A stretch of DNA of 64,000 nucleotides, taken from Marinobacter aromaticivorans (GTDB taxonomy: Bacteria > Pseudomonadota > Gammaproteobacteria > Pseudomonadales > Oleiphilaceae). The notes under the pieces were generated by a model, which was not told where the DNA came from, did no database searches, and saw only the letters and a program-made list of their open reading frames with translations. Positions 47,285 through 56,583 of this stretch are shown here, piece after piece (the stretch's first letter is position 1; each line of letters starts with the position of its first letter). A program made the position numbers and the translations under genes. The stretch is taken from the NCBI RefSeq assembly GCF_002806975.1, contig NZ_NIHD01000009.1:1-64000 (forward strand). Direction: 5' to 3'.

Positions 47285-47868
47285 TGAGCCAGGCCCTCGC
47301 TGGTGACGGCATCGTCCAGAGCTTCACAAAGCCAGTGGCCAATAAACATGTGAGCTTCCTGAATGCGTGCGGTCTCATCACAGCGAATAATGATGGAAAG
47401 TTCAGCAATGTCTTTAACCTTGCCGCCGTCACGCCCCGTCAGTGCAACCGTTGCGGCGCCGAGGTCGTTGGCAGCTTTGAGAGCACGGTTGATATTCTCA
47501 CTCTGCCCGGAAGTGGTCAGGCCAATCACCAGATCCTGGGGCCGGGCCAGACCCTGTATCTGCCGCTCAAAAACGCTCTCAAACTCATAGTCATTGGGGT
47601 GTGCGGTAAGAATGGAGGTGTCTGTAGTCAGCGCAATGGAGGCAAGGGGGCCACGCTCCTTCTTGTAACGAACCATAAATTCGGCGGCCAGATGCTGAGA
47701 GTCGGCAGCGCTGCCGCCATTACCCATAAAAATTATCTTGCCGCCTGCTTTCAGAGCCTTGAGCGTCATGTTCAGCAGTCTGTCGGCCTCATCCAGATGA
47801 TTTTCAAGAACCGAAAACGTGGTGCGGTGCCGCTCCAGTGCGGCGATAAAACTGCTTTCCTGGGACAT
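47281..47868 (-). CDS. gmhA: Phosphoheptose isomerase
   Basis: GmhA converts sedoheptulose 7-phosphate to D-glycero-D-manno-heptose 7-phosphate, the first step of the heptose pathway. ATG 47868, six bases after GGAGG, gives [20 protein letters not shown] and 195 residues; upstream in-frame codons are non-conserved. SIS-domain motifs are [29 protein letters not shown] and a C-terminal helix. It heads a nine-gene minus-strand operon. It diverges from hldD across 260 bases in which no clear promoter could be fixed. Confidence 0.95.
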   Translation of the reverse strand: MSQESSFIAALERHRTTFSVLENHLDEADRLLNMTLKALKAGGKIIFMGNGGSAADSQHLAAEFMVRYKKERGPLASIALTTDTSILTAHPNDYEFESVFERQIQGLARPQDLVIGLTTSGQSENINRALKAANDLGAATVALTGRDGGKVKDIAELSIIIRCDETARIQEAHMFIGHWLCEALDDAVTSEGLAQ

Positions 47869-48128
47869 GGGGGCCTCCGGTTCTGCAAAATGATTCGGGA
47901 TGCTCGTATTCGGAGCTTGAAAATGATTGTGAAGTGTACCATGCGGCGGCTGGCCATCTGTATAGGGTTTTTCGAAGGCTAAGCACTTGGTAATGCTGGC
48001 AGTAACCCATGGTGTGACGGCCCGGCACCGTGCCGGTCCGGTTTCAGCTATTGCCAAAAGAGGTTAGTATTTACGCATTCGTATTTTGAATTTACCTGCC
48101 TGCCGCTTTATCCCTCAGGAGAGAAGTT

Positions 48129-49070
48129 ATGATCGTTGTCACTGGCGCAGCCGGCTTTATAGGGGCCAACATTGTCCACTCTCTGAATCGGCGAGGGGAG
48201 ACCGACATACTGGTAGTAGACGATCTGGTTGATGGCACCCGCTTTCGCAATCTGGCAGAGCTGGATGTGACCGACTACATGGACAAGGCCGAATTTCTGG
48301 AAAAGGCGAAAAACAACGATTTGCCCGGGAACATACGTGCCATATTCCATGAAGGGGCCTGTTCTGACACCACCGAGTGGGACGGCCGGTTCATGATGGA
48401 GAACAACTACACCTACTCGAAGGTGTTGCTGCACTGGTGCCTGGAGCACAGGGTGCCTTATCTCTATGCGTCCAGTGCGGCGGTGTATGGCGCCAGCAAT
48501 GACTTCCGTGAAGTGCTTGAGTGTGAAAAGCCGCTAAACGTTTACGGATACTCCAAGTGGCAGTTTGACCAGTACGTTCGCCGCCTGTTGCCGGACATAA
48601 ACAGCCAGGTGGTCGGTTTTCGCTATTTCAATGTGTATGGCCCGCGGGAGCAGCACAAGGGCAAGATGGCGTCAGTGGCCTATCACCTGCACAAGCAGAT
48701 CGGCGCCGGTGAAAACCCCAAGCTGTTTGAAGGCTGGGATGGTTATCCCGATGGCGGCCAGCAACGGGATTTTGTGTATGTAGACGATGTATGCAAGGTG
48801 AACCTGTGGTTTTTTGACAACCCGGAAAAGTCCGGAATCTTCAACCTGGGCACCGGGCGTGCCCAGTCGTTCCTCGATGTCGCCAATGCGGTGATTGCCC
48901 ACCATGGCAAAGGGCAGGTTGAATTCATTCCGTTCCCTGATGAACTGAAGGGGCGCTATCAGAGTTTTACTCAGGCCAACATCGAGCAGCTGCGCGCTGC
49001 AGGTTACCGGGAGCCGTTTGCCGATGTGGCAACCGGTGTTGAGCGATACCTGCAGTGGCTCGACCGATGA
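48129..49070 (+). CDS. hldD: ADP-L-glycero-D-manno-heptose 6-epimerase
   Basis: HldD inverts C6 of ADP-D-glycero-heptose, the final step before transfer. The 313 residues start [20 protein letters not shown], with the NADP-binding GxxGxxG at residues 6-12. The SDR triad SSAAVYG...YGYSK follows, and [20 protein letters not shown] is typical of the family. The ribosome binding site CAGGAG is nine bases upstream. It is translationally coupled to waaF by an ATGA overlap. Confidence 0.97.
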   Translation: MIVVTGAAGFIGANIVHSLNRRGETDILVVDDLVDGTRFRNLAELDVTDYMDKAEFLEKAKNNDLPGNIRAIFHEGACSDTTEWDGRFMMENNYTYSKVLLHWCLEHRVPYLYASSAAVYGASNDFREVLECEKPLNVYGYSKWQFDQYVRRLLPDINSQVVGFRYFNVYGPREQHKGKMASVAYHLHKQIGAGENPKLFEGWDGYPDGGQQRDFVYVDDVCKVNLWFFDNPEKSGIFNLGTGRAQSFLDVANAVIAHHGKGQVEFIPFPDELKGRYQSFTQANIEQLRAAGYREPFADVATGVERYLQWLDR

Positions 49071-50074
49071 ACTATCTGGTTGTCGGGCCGTCCTGGGTGG
49101 GCGATATGGTCATGGCCCAGGCGTTATTCATATCCCTCAGGCAGCAGGATCCTCAGGCGACTATTGATGTGCTTGCGCCGGGGTGGTCACTGCCCATCAT
49201 TGCCCGTATGCCTGAGGTAAATCAGGGCATAGCGGCACCCTGGAAAAGTGGCGAGCTGGCCCTGAAGGCCCAGTGGCAACTGGCGCGAACGCTGAAAGGG
49301 TATGACAAGGCCATTATCCTGCCGCGTTCATTCAAGTCTGCGTTGATTCCGTTCTTTGCCGGTATCCCCGAGCGGGTGGGCTTCAGCGGGGAAGGCCGCT
49401 CTGTTTTGTTGACCGATGCCCGGCGCCGGCACCCGACGCGCGACGGATCGGTGATCACAGATAAAACTGTCTGGCGTTATATGGGGCTCGGGGCCAGTAA
49501 AGCGGATTACGAAACCTACCAGTTTGATGTGCCTCAGCCATCACTGACCATTGATGAGGCCAACCTGAAGGCTGTGCTGGCCAGGCTCAAACTGGACCCG
49601 GCCCGCCCTGCTGTTGCTATCTGCCCCGGCGCCGAGTTTGGCCCGGCAAAGCAATGGCCCCTTGAGAACCACCGGGCACTGGCTGGAAAGCTGGTGCAAA
49701 AAGGCTTTCAGGTCTGGGTCGCGGGCGGCCCGAAAGATGTGGATGCGGGGGAGCAGATCGCCGGTGGCCAGGAGGGCGTGTTCAATCTCTGCGGTAAAAC
49801 CCGCCTGGAAGATACGGTGGATTTGTTCAGTCACTGCCGTAAAGTGGTGAGCCACGATTCCGGCCTGATGCACGTGGCCGCCGCCGCCGGTGCCGAGGTT
49901 GTTGCCATTTACGGCTCTACCAGCCCGGATTTCACACCACCGCTGACAGATAAAGCCACCATTGTCCGCCACCCGGTCGAGTGCAGTCCCTGTTTTGACC
50001 GGACGTGCCGCTTCGGCCACTACAATTGCCTTACCGGGATTTCGGTACAGCGGGTTCTGGAGGCTTGCCAGTGA
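49067..50074 (+). CDS. waaF: ADP-heptose:LPS heptosyltransferase II
   Basis: WaaF adds the second heptose of the inner core. Starting at ATG 49067 (overlap with the hldD TGA) gives [20 protein letters not shown] and 335 residues. GT9 features include [13 protein letters not shown] and [37 protein letters not shown] near the end is characteristic of WaaF. It is coupled to the next gene by a GTGA overlap. Confidence 0.95.
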   Translation: MNYLVVGPSWVGDMVMAQALFISLRQQDPQATIDVLAPGWSLPIIARMPEVNQGIAAPWKSGELALKAQWQLARTLKGYDKAIILPRSFKSALIPFFAGIPERVGFSGEGRSVLLTDARRRHPTRDGSVITDKTVWRYMGLGASKADYETYQFDVPQPSLTIDEANLKAVLARLKLDPARPAVAICPGAEFGPAKQWPLENHRALAGKLVQKGFQVWVAGGPKDVDAGEQIAGGQEGVFNLCGKTRLEDTVDLFSHCRKVVSHDSGLMHVAAAAGAEVVAIYGSTSPDFTPPLTDKATIVRHPVECSPCFDRTCRFGHYNCLTGISVQRVLEACQ

Positions 50075-50820
50075 AGCTCAGTGCTGTACTGATCACCAAA
50101 AACGCCGGGCCGGATTTTGCTGAGTGTTTGAAGAGCCTGGCCTTTGCCGATGAGATTGTGGTGCTGGACTCCGGCTCCACGGACGACACCCTGGCCACTG
50201 CACAACAGTTCGGCGCACGCATTTTTCAGTCCGAAGACTGGCCCGGCTTTGGCAGGCAACGCCAGAGAGCACAAAGTTACGCCCGGGGTGAGTGGCTGTT
50301 CTGGGTCGATACCGATGAAGTGGTCACCGAAGAGTTGGCGACCTCCGTGCAGCAGGTCATCGAAGGGGCCTCAAAGAACCGAGTATTCCAGGTGGTGCGT
50401 TTGTCCTGGTTTTTTGGCCGGTTCATCCGCCACTCCGGCTGGTATCCCGATAAGGTGGTGAGGCTGTACCGCCGTGAAGAGTATGGTTATGACGATGCAC
50501 TGGTTCACGAAAAGGTACACTGCCCGGGCGCGGATGTAGGGACGCTCAAAGGCGATTTGCTGCATTACACCGCCACGGATTTTGCCGACTATATGGCAAA
50601 ATCGGTTCGCTACGCGGACGATTGGGCGGAGGAGCGTGTTCGCCGGGGCAAGGCTGCCTCATTAGTTTCTGCGTGTACACACAGTCTGGGTGCGTTCCTG
50701 AAGAAATATTTTCTTAAGTTCGGGATCCTTGATGGAAAACATGGGTTTCTGCTAGCCGTGATGACGGCGTACTACGTATTTAATAAGTACGCAGCACTTT
50801 GGATCAAAACGCGCCGCTAA
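50071..50820 (+). CDS. Glycosyltransferase family 2 (WaaE/KdtX-like)
   Basis: This is a GT-A-fold transferase of the LPS core, probably adding a hexose to inner-core heptose. GTG 50071 gives [20 protein letters not shown] and 249 residues. Donor-site motifs are VVLDSGSTDDT and the metal-binding WVDTDEVVTEEL. HSGWYPDKVVRLYRRE matches the WaaE/KdtX subgroup. Its 3' end overlaps the opposite-strand GT4 gene by 17 bases, and it closes the hldD-waaF unit. Confidence 0.88.
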   Translation: MKLSAVLITKNAGPDFAECLKSLAFADEIVVLDSGSTDDTLATAQQFGARIFQSEDWPGFGRQRQRAQSYARGEWLFWVDTDEVVTEELATSVQQVIEGASKNRVFQVVRLSWFFGRFIRHSGWYPDKVVRLYRREEYGYDDALVHEKVHCPGADVGTLKGDLLHYTATDFADYMAKSVRYADDWAEERVRRGKAASLVSACTHSLGAFLKKYFLKFGILDGKHGFLLAVMTAYYVFNKYAALWIKTRR

Positions 50821-51898
50821 TGGTGTCGCTAAGAACCCTGTAAAGTTCGCGAGCAGATTGCTCTACATGGAAGTGTGAGCGGATTCGCTCCCTCGCCTTC
50901 TGCCCCATGTCGGCGCATAGCCGGGGGTTCTGGTACAGCCGCTGAATGCCCTCGGCAATGTCTTCTGCGCTGCCCGGTGTTACCCGAATGCCGGACACCC
51001 CGTCCTCAATGAGTTCCGCACTGCCGCCGGTATCACTTACGATTGGCGCAACAGCATATGCCATCGATTCGATAACCGTTTTTGGCAGGCCTTCCCGTTT
51101 GGTGGAAGCGAGTACTGAGGCATTGCAAGCAGCAATGATTGCGGGTGAATCGCGTCGAAATCCTGTGATGTGGATACGGTCCGCCATTGGACTGGCTTTT
51201 ATCAGCCCCTGAATTTCTTGAGAGTCCATGCCTTTGCCCACTAGCAAGAGGTGGATATTGCTCTCGGCGGGTAACATGTGAGTAGCTTTCAAAAGAACCG
51301 GAAGACCTTTTCGTGGGCGGACATTAGCCACAGAGCCTACCACGAACACGCCGTCGGGAATCCCGAATTCATTTAGTTGAACGGGCTTCTCTTGGTACCA
51401 GTCTAGATTATGCCCTTTGTAAACGGTGCAGACCTTGCGCTTGTTTCCCCACACATGTTTTTGAAGATCATCACGGGTGGCCTTGGAAACGCAGATAACT
51501 CTGTTAACTCTGGGGTTGAGGTGGGTAAGATAACAGCTAGGGTCCCATCGACTGATGTTGCCGGTTTGCCCTCGATAAGTCAGAACCTTTACCGGTAGGC
51601 CAAGGGCTGCGAAGTTGACGTTGGTAATGGCCTTGTTGTTAAAGCTGTACACTGCATCGAATTGGCCATTTTTTAGAATGTCTCGAATCTTTCGGATTGT
51701 CTCGGGTTCAAATTTCTTGGTGGGGTGGCAGGGGTGAATCTTTATGCCAGCCTCTTTGAATCGTTTGCCGTATTCAATACTGGGTTGGGTGACGAGCTCC
51801 ACATGAGCTCCGAGTTTAGTAAGCTCTATCAGCATCTCGGCTTCAGGGCGAACGGAGTTCCACGTGTCGAGGTAAGAGCTGACGACCAATAGCTTCAC
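50804..51898 (-). CDS. Glycosyltransferase family 4
   Basis: This is a predicted GT-B sugar transferase of unknown specificity. GTG 51898, eight bases after AAGGA, gives MKLLVVSSYLDTWNSVRPEA and 364 residues. An ATG at 51916 has no ribosome binding site. The donor domain contains GSVANVRPRKGLPVLLKAT, LLLVGKGMDSQE, and the E-x7-E region STKREGLPKTVIESMAYAVA. It is transcribed alone, divergent from the next GT4 across an AT-rich 68-base spacer. Confidence 0.88.
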   Translation of the reverse strand: MKLLVVSSYLDTWNSVRPEAEMLIELTKLGAHVELVTQPSIEYGKRFKEAGIKIHPCHPTKKFEPETIRKIRDILKNGQFDAVYSFNNKAITNVNFAALGLPVKVLTYRGQTGNISRWDPSCYLTHLNPRVNRVICVSKATRDDLQKHVWGNKRKVCTVYKGHNLDWYQEKPVQLNEFGIPDGVFVVGSVANVRPRKGLPVLLKATHMLPAESNIHLLLVGKGMDSQEIQGLIKASPMADRIHITGFRRDSPAIIAACNASVLASTKREGLPKTVIESMAYAVAPIVSDTGGSAELIEDGVSGIRVTPGSAEDIAEGIQRLYQNPRLCADMGQKARERIRSHFHVEQSARELYRVLSDTISGAF

Positions 51899-51966
51899 AA
51901 TTTTATTCCTTACCATACCAATAAGTTAAACTGCGATTATTAAAACACTAGGGAAGACGATTTGGT

Positions 51967-52986
51967 ATGCATATATGCCACGTAAATTTGGCGAGCGGAT
52001 TTGCCGGAGGTGAACGCCAGACTGTAAATCTTATCCGCTACCTGGCTGATCACGGCTGTGAGCAGACTCTCGTTGCGAAGCCGGGTAACCCGATGATTGA
52101 GGAAGTTAGGGGCTTGCCGGTTAACGTGAGGACAGCTTCCCACTTTACGGTTGGCCATTCGCGCGGTAATTGGGATCTGATTCACTGCCATGATGGTAAG
52201 GCGGTATATTGGGGGCTGCTCGAGAGTTTGTTGCGGAAGACTCCCTATATCGTCACGCGTAGGGTAGAAAACCCTCTAAAAGATAAAAAGGTAACTCATG
52301 CTGCTTACGGTAGAGCAGAGTCCGTCGTCTGCCTGAGTCGTGCCGTTAGAAATGTGGTGCAAGGCTTATTACCCGAAATAGACTGCACGGTGATACCGTC
52401 CAGCTTCTCGGGGTTCCCGGCAGATGCACTGGCGGTGGCTGACATTCGTTCCCGGTACAAAGGTAAGTTGATTGTGGGTCAGATTGGTAGCCTGCTTCGT
52501 ATAAAGGGCTATCACGTAACTATTGAAGCAGCAAGAATTCTTGAAAGGCAGCGCTCGGATCTAATGTTTGTTTTTCTGGGTAAAGGCCCGGAGCTAGTCA
52601 GTTTGATAAGGCAGGCTCAAGGAATGGGTGCGGTGGAGTTTATAGGTCACCAAAAGGATGTTGGAAATTGGCTTGCTGCTATGGACATACTTGTGTTCCC
52701 TTCTCTTCAGGAAGGGCTGGGGTCGACCATACTGGAAGCAATGCAGCACGGTACGCCGGTTATAGGGAGCAAGGTAGGAGGCATCCCAGACATTATTGAA
52801 AATGGCCGTAACGGGTTGTTGGTCCCACCAGAGGATGCTGAAGCACTGGCGAGTGCGATCCTTAATTTAGCTAATAACCCTGCACAGCGGCAGCAGTATG
52901 CGAAGCAAGCTAAGCTGGATTTGGTGAAGTTCAGTCCAGAAACTGTAGGTAAGGCCTATTTAGACCTATATCGGCAAACTCTTTGA
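51967..52986 (+). CDS. Glycosyltransferase family 4
   Basis: A 339-residue GT-B transferase starts MHICHVNLASGFAGGERQTV, with the acceptor-side motif GGERQ typical of GT4. The donor side has GQIGSLLRIKGYHVTIEAAR, FLGKGPELVSLI and PSLQEGLGSTILEAMQHGTP (E-x7-E). Substrate unknown. Codon usage is more AT-rich than in the heptose genes. It ends one base before the stop of the opposite-strand acyltransferase gene. Confidence 0.88.
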   Translation: MHICHVNLASGFAGGERQTVNLIRYLADHGCEQTLVAKPGNPMIEEVRGLPVNVRTASHFTVGHSRGNWDLIHCHDGKAVYWGLLESLLRKTPYIVTRRVENPLKDKKVTHAAYGRAESVVCLSRAVRNVVQGLLPEIDCTVIPSSFSGFPADALAVADIRSRYKGKLIVGQIGSLLRIKGYHVTIEAARILERQRSDLMFVFLGKGPELVSLIRQAQGMGAVEFIGHQKDVGNWLAAMDILVFPSLQEGLGSTILEAMQHGTPVIGSKVGGIPDIIENGRNGLLVPPEDAEALASAILNLANNPAQRQQYAKQAKLDLVKFSPETVGKAYLDLYRQTL

Positions 52987-52987
52987 T

Positions 52988-53896
52988 TTATTCGCAAGTT
53001 TGGCCTGGCTTATACGGATTTGGTTTCCCCGGCGGCCGGTGCCTAAGCCGCTTATATTCCCACTGGTACTGGCATGGCACCTTGCGCACAACCTGTTCCA
53101 CGGTCTGGTTCAACGCTGTTGCCGCAATAACCGGGTCTGAGTGGGTAAGATCCGGCGCTGTTTTTTCGACAACAATCCGGAAGCCCTGAGCGTCGGGCAA
53201 TCTTTCGGCATAGGTAACAAGCGCATTGGCACCGGTTTTCTGCAACAGCTTGGCCACCAGGGTCATGGTTTTCACTTCCATGCCAAAGAAGGGTGCATAG
53301 GCGTTGGTTTTCCCCCTGGGAGACTGGTCGGGCAATATGCCCACAACGCCGCCTTCTTTCAGAATTTCCATCATGCGTATGAGGCCACGCCTGTCTCCCC
53401 GGACCAGCTCGGAACCAAGCCGGCCCCGCACCTTGATCATGTACTCCTCAAACTCGGCTATGTTCGGGGGGCTGTAAAGCGCGGCCATCTTGTGTTTGGA
53501 AGAGAAATACAGGCCAGCCAGCTCCCAGTTACCCAGGTGAGGCGCAAGTAATACCAGGCCTTTTTTGCTGGCCAGGGCTTCATCAATCAGTTCGAGCCCG
53601 CGGGTTTCGCGCACCAGCCCCAGGCACTTTTCCACGGGCCATTCCCACATCAACGGAATTTCCAGAGCGGTCATGCCCGTATGCTGCAAGGATTGATATG
53701 AGAGGGTTTTGCGCGCCTCGCTGGACAGCTCCGGCATGCAGATGCCCAGATTTATGTCGGTTACACGTCGCGCTTTCGTTGGTACCCGCCAGGCGAGGCC
53801 CCCCAGGAAACTTCCGATCCGCTGGGCACAACGCAAGCTCAACAGGCTCGCGATGCGCAATAGTGAGGCTATCGCGTAATATTTCAGCTTTCTCAT
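52988..53896 (-). CDS. LpxL/HtrB-family lipid A acyltransferase
   Basis: LpxL-family enzymes add secondary acyl chains to Kdo2-lipid A at the inner membrane. The 302 residues have an N-terminal hydrophobic segment (YYAIASLLRIASLLSLRCAQ). The catalytic HX4E reads HLGNWE, His120 to Glu125. GDRRGLIRMMEILKEGG and GILPDQSPRG are conserved. It is one of two such genes in the locus; the second is at 58656. Which acyl position each modifies cannot be told from sequence alone. Confidence 0.9.
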   Translation of the reverse strand: MRKLKYYAIASLLRIASLLSLRCAQRIGSFLGGLAWRVPTKARRVTDINLGICMPELSSEARKTLSYQSLQHTGMTALEIPLMWEWPVEKCLGLVRETRGLELIDEALASKKGLVLLAPHLGNWELAGLYFSSKHKMAALYSPPNIAEFEEYMIKVRGRLGSELVRGDRRGLIRMMEILKEGGVVGILPDQSPRGKTNAYAPFFGMEVKTMTLVAKLLQKTGANALVTYAERLPDAQGFRIVVEKTAPDLTHSDPVIAATALNQTVEQVVRKVPCQYQWEYKRLRHRPPGKPNPYKPGQTCE

Positions 53897-54118
53897 GCGC
53901 GCTTACAGTCTTTCCGGTGGCAAGCAGTGAAGGTTTCACTTGGGTTAAGTGGCGCCGGCACTGAGGCTTTAGTGATTGAATGCAATAACAAACTCTGGAT
54001 TAATCTGCAGGATATTAACATAAGCGTCGGCGGGCGTGCGCCCGGAAACGGTCCTTTGGGGCGGCCGGGTTGTTTTGCCTCTTGATTTGGGCATCGAGCC
54101 GCAGGCCCGGAGCCCGCG
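53897..54118. other. Intergenic 222 bases
   Basis: There is no gene and no clear terminator or promoter. It separates the acyltransferase from the YrbL-like kinase, both transcribed leftward. Confidence 0.4.
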
Positions 54119-54787
54119 TCATAAATTTTGCGACGCCTCCCAGCTTTGCTGCTTATCACTCAGTTCCCAGGCAATGCGATTATAAAAACGGCTGATTCGC
54201 CGCGCTATATACCGCCTGCGCCATGCCGGAATCGCTGCAAGCCTGTTCTGTGCGTCGGGTGCGCCGAGGCCGTCCACCAGGAATAATTCAGGCTGATTAT
54301 TGCGCCAGGCGATAACCAGATTATGGGGTAAAAGGTTGCGGGTCAGGATGCCGGTTTCCTCAAGCCATTCACAGAACCGTTCCGAAGCTGCCTTGATGGA
54401 TGGGTCAAAACCGTGTTCTTGCAGGTAACTCTCAAGTGTCTGGGCCGGTTCTCCGTTACTGTTCAGGAGCAGCTCGCTTTCATTGGCGGGGCCCAGTGAT
54501 GTTGACGTTTCACCATAGAAGCGCGGCAGATGGCGCCAAACCTGGTTTTCCTGCCCCTGTTCGATCAATGATACTATTGCAATTTGTTGATGTGCTCGCT
54601 GCTCCTGCTTATTGTCGTTAATCCTGGATTTGCCGAGCAACTTCTTGAGAGGCGTCTGTCTCTGGTACCGGGCTTCTATATTTTCAGGGCGGATCACCTT
54701 CAGGCAGCGGCCGGGCGTATCTGGATGCAGGTAACAGTGGCGGTTGTACCCCGAGGCAAAAGGCGTTTGGTCTGAAAGATCTATCAC
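54119..54787 (-). CDS. YrbL-like (PhoP regulatory network) kinase-fold protein
   Basis: YrbL-family proteins resemble small kinases of the Kdo/heptose kinase type; the E. coli member (210 residues) is PhoP-regulated and its biochemical role is not established. GTG 54787 gives VIDLSDQTPFASGYNRHCYL and 222 residues. Reading further upstream to 55033 would overlap the divergent SGNH gene and adds no conserved sequence. LKVIRPEN supplies the ATP-binding Lys, and LLPHNLVIAW and LFLVDGLG correspond to the catalytic loop and metal site. A role in phosphorylating LPS is plausible from context. Confidence 0.75.
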   Translation of the reverse strand: MIDLSDQTPFASGYNRHCYLHPDTPGRCLKVIRPENIEARYQRQTPLKKLLGKSRINDNKQEQRAHQQIAIVSLIEQGQENQVWRHLPRFYGETSTSLGPANESELLLNSNGEPAQTLESYLQEHGFDPSIKAASERFCEWLEETGILTRNLLPHNLVIAWRNNQPELFLVDGLGAPDAQNRLAAIPAWRRRYIARRISRFYNRIAWELSDKQQSWEASQNL

Positions 54788-54881
54788 GGCAGCGTTTTTT
54801 CTCTCTGGGCCTTTACGATGGTTGCTGAGCCTGTTTTTACCACTGACGATGTGTTCCCTGGGCAACTGGAGCTCGCGGTTT

Positions 54882-55565
54882 ATGGGTTTATCGGAAGCGG
54901 CCAAGCGGTGTTTGGCATTTGGCGATTGTAACACAGAGGGTTTTCGAACCCTCGAAGGCCCGGTATGGGCCAGGCGGGTTGCGGATTCACTGGGGCTTGA
55001 GTTAAGAAACTGCGGGCACACCATGAGTACCACCCGGGAATTGCTGCAGTATGCTGCTGCATTCCCACCGTCGGAATATGCGCTGGTGTTTGTGCAGTAT
55101 GGGTTGGTGGACTCCTGGCTTACATTTCGCGGCGCTCCTTATGTGCTTTATTACCCCGATAATCCGCGCCGGAAACTGGCGCGAAAACTGGTTAAAAAAC
55201 TGAAGAAATGGGCACGATCCTGGCAGCTTCAAAAGCGCCTGGGGGCGGTTGAGCAGGTGCCCCTGGAAGAGTACATTGAAAACGTGCGTACGGTGCTGAA
55301 GTCTGCTCCGGGCAGCCAGTTTGTTCTGGTGGCCACCGCTCCGAACCGTGACATATCCCGGAACCCGAGAATCCTGCGATATAATGCGGCCCTCGCAAAA
55401 CTTGCCAGCGAAGAGCCCAACGCAGTCTATGCGGATGCCTGGGATGACCTCTGGAGTAATCTTGACGCTTGCCTGATGGACGATGGAACCCACCTCACAC
55501 CCCAGGGACACCGCGTTGTTGCAGATTGTGTTCGGGAAGCCCTTAAACTCGGTGGGGTGCCTTGA
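54882..55565 (+). CDS. SGNH-hydrolase-like protein with Cys at the nucleophile position
   Basis: The 227-residue protein (ATG 54882; ATG 54849 is an alternative) has an SGNH/GDSL-like layout. Block I is FGDCNTEG, with Cys16 where the family has Ser. Block II is NCGHTMSTTREL, block III is YGLVDSW, and block V is DDGTHLTPQGH with the Asp-x-x-His pair. Members of this fold remove or add acyl groups on polysaccharides. The Cys is encoded by TGT, so it is either a thiol variant or an altered enzyme. Its end overlaps the opposite-strand GT4 by 23 bases. Confidence 0.78.
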   Translation: MGLSEAAKRCLAFGDCNTEGFRTLEGPVWARRVADSLGLELRNCGHTMSTTRELLQYAAAFPPSEYALVFVQYGLVDSWLTFRGAPYVLYYPDNPRRKLARKLVKKLKKWARSWQLQKRLGAVEQVPLEEYIENVRTVLKSAPGSQFVLVATAPNRDISRNPRILRYNAALAKLASEEPNAVYADAWDDLWSNLDACLMDDGTHLTPQGHRVVADCVREALKLGGVP

Positions 55566-56583
55566 GAAGCTCACAATAAAAAGCCTCGGTTCGGCTTGCC
55601 ATTGCCTCGAGAGTCAGTTCTTTCAATGCACGTTCAAAGCACACCTCCTGCGATTTTTTCAGGCTTTCCAGATCTCCAAGTTGCTCTGACAGCAATGCTT
55701 GTAGTGCGTCAGGTTCGTTTGAGGCGGCCAGGCTTTCGGCGGGAAGCAGCTCAAGGGCGCCATTGACGGGCGTTGACAGCACGGGGCAGCGGGCCAGTAA
55801 GGCTTCGACCAGCACATAGGGGAAACCTTCGCGCTCGGAACTTATTACGCATACAGATGCCTGCTGAAGCCAGGCTGCGGGGTTCTCTTCGTAGCCGGTC
55901 AGTTTCACCAAACTGTCCGCGCCAAGGCGTTGGATCTGCGTTGTTAGCCTGCCAGCCTCGGAGCCATCGCCCAGAATATACAGCGGCAGTTCCGGCTTGA
56001 GTGTCGCCCATGCAGTAATCAGTTTGTCGAACTGCTTGACTGGCTCGAGTCGGCCCACCGCCACCGCAAAAGCCTGGGTTTCGGGTACAGCATGCGTTGT
56101 TTTGTTTCCGTTTTGCCGGGGCTTGACGCCATTGTGAATCAGTTTTGTATGGGGATGCGACAGCGCCCGGTAAATGCCACTGCTTACGGCAATCACACCA
56201 TCAAGTTTGTCAAAATACCTATGGCTGGATTTGGTGCCGTGGATGGTGCCTACAGTTACGCCTGCCCGCGATTCCGGCCCCGCAATGAGCGCAGCAGCTT
56301 TATTGCCCTGGGCGTGAACTACATGGGCCGACAGCTTGCGCAGAATTTGCCTGACACGCAGCTTGAGCAAGGGGTTCCGCCTGCTCCAATGAAACGGCAC
56401 GGGGTGAAAGGCGATCGCAGGTGAAAAGCGGTCTTTGTATTCCGGGTGCGCAAGCACGTGCACCTTGTGACCAAAGCAAGCCAGTTCTTCCGAAAGGTCG
56501 GCCGTATGCTTTTCCATGCCCCCCCAGTTGCCTCCCGGTGTGGCGATGAGCTGGACAATAGTGAGAGGCTCCGGACTTTTCAT
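55543..56583 (-). CDS. Glycosyltransferase family 4
   Basis: A 346-residue GT-B enzyme starts MKSPEPLTIVQLIATPGGNW and continues GGMEKHTADLSEELA, the typical acceptor-side loop. The donor side shows VAVGRLEPVKQFDKLITAWA, LYILGDGSEAGRL and SSEREGFPYVLVEALLARCP. It is the last gene of a four-gene leftward operon and overlaps the preceding GT4 by four bases. Substrate unknown. Confidence 0.88.
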   Translation of the reverse strand: MKSPEPLTIVQLIATPGGNWGGMEKHTADLSEELACFGHKVHVLAHPEYKDRFSPAIAFHPVPFHWSRRNPLLKLRVRQILRKLSAHVVHAQGNKAAALIAGPESRAGVTVGTIHGTKSSHRYFDKLDGVIAVSSGIYRALSHPHTKLIHNGVKPRQNGNKTTHAVPETQAFAVAVGRLEPVKQFDKLITAWATLKPELPLYILGDGSEAGRLTTQIQRLGADSLVKLTGYEENPAAWLQQASVCVISSEREGFPYVLVEALLARCPVLSTPVNGALELLPAESLAASNEPDALQALLSEQLGDLESLKKSQEVCFERALKELTLEAMASRTEAFYCELLKAPHRV

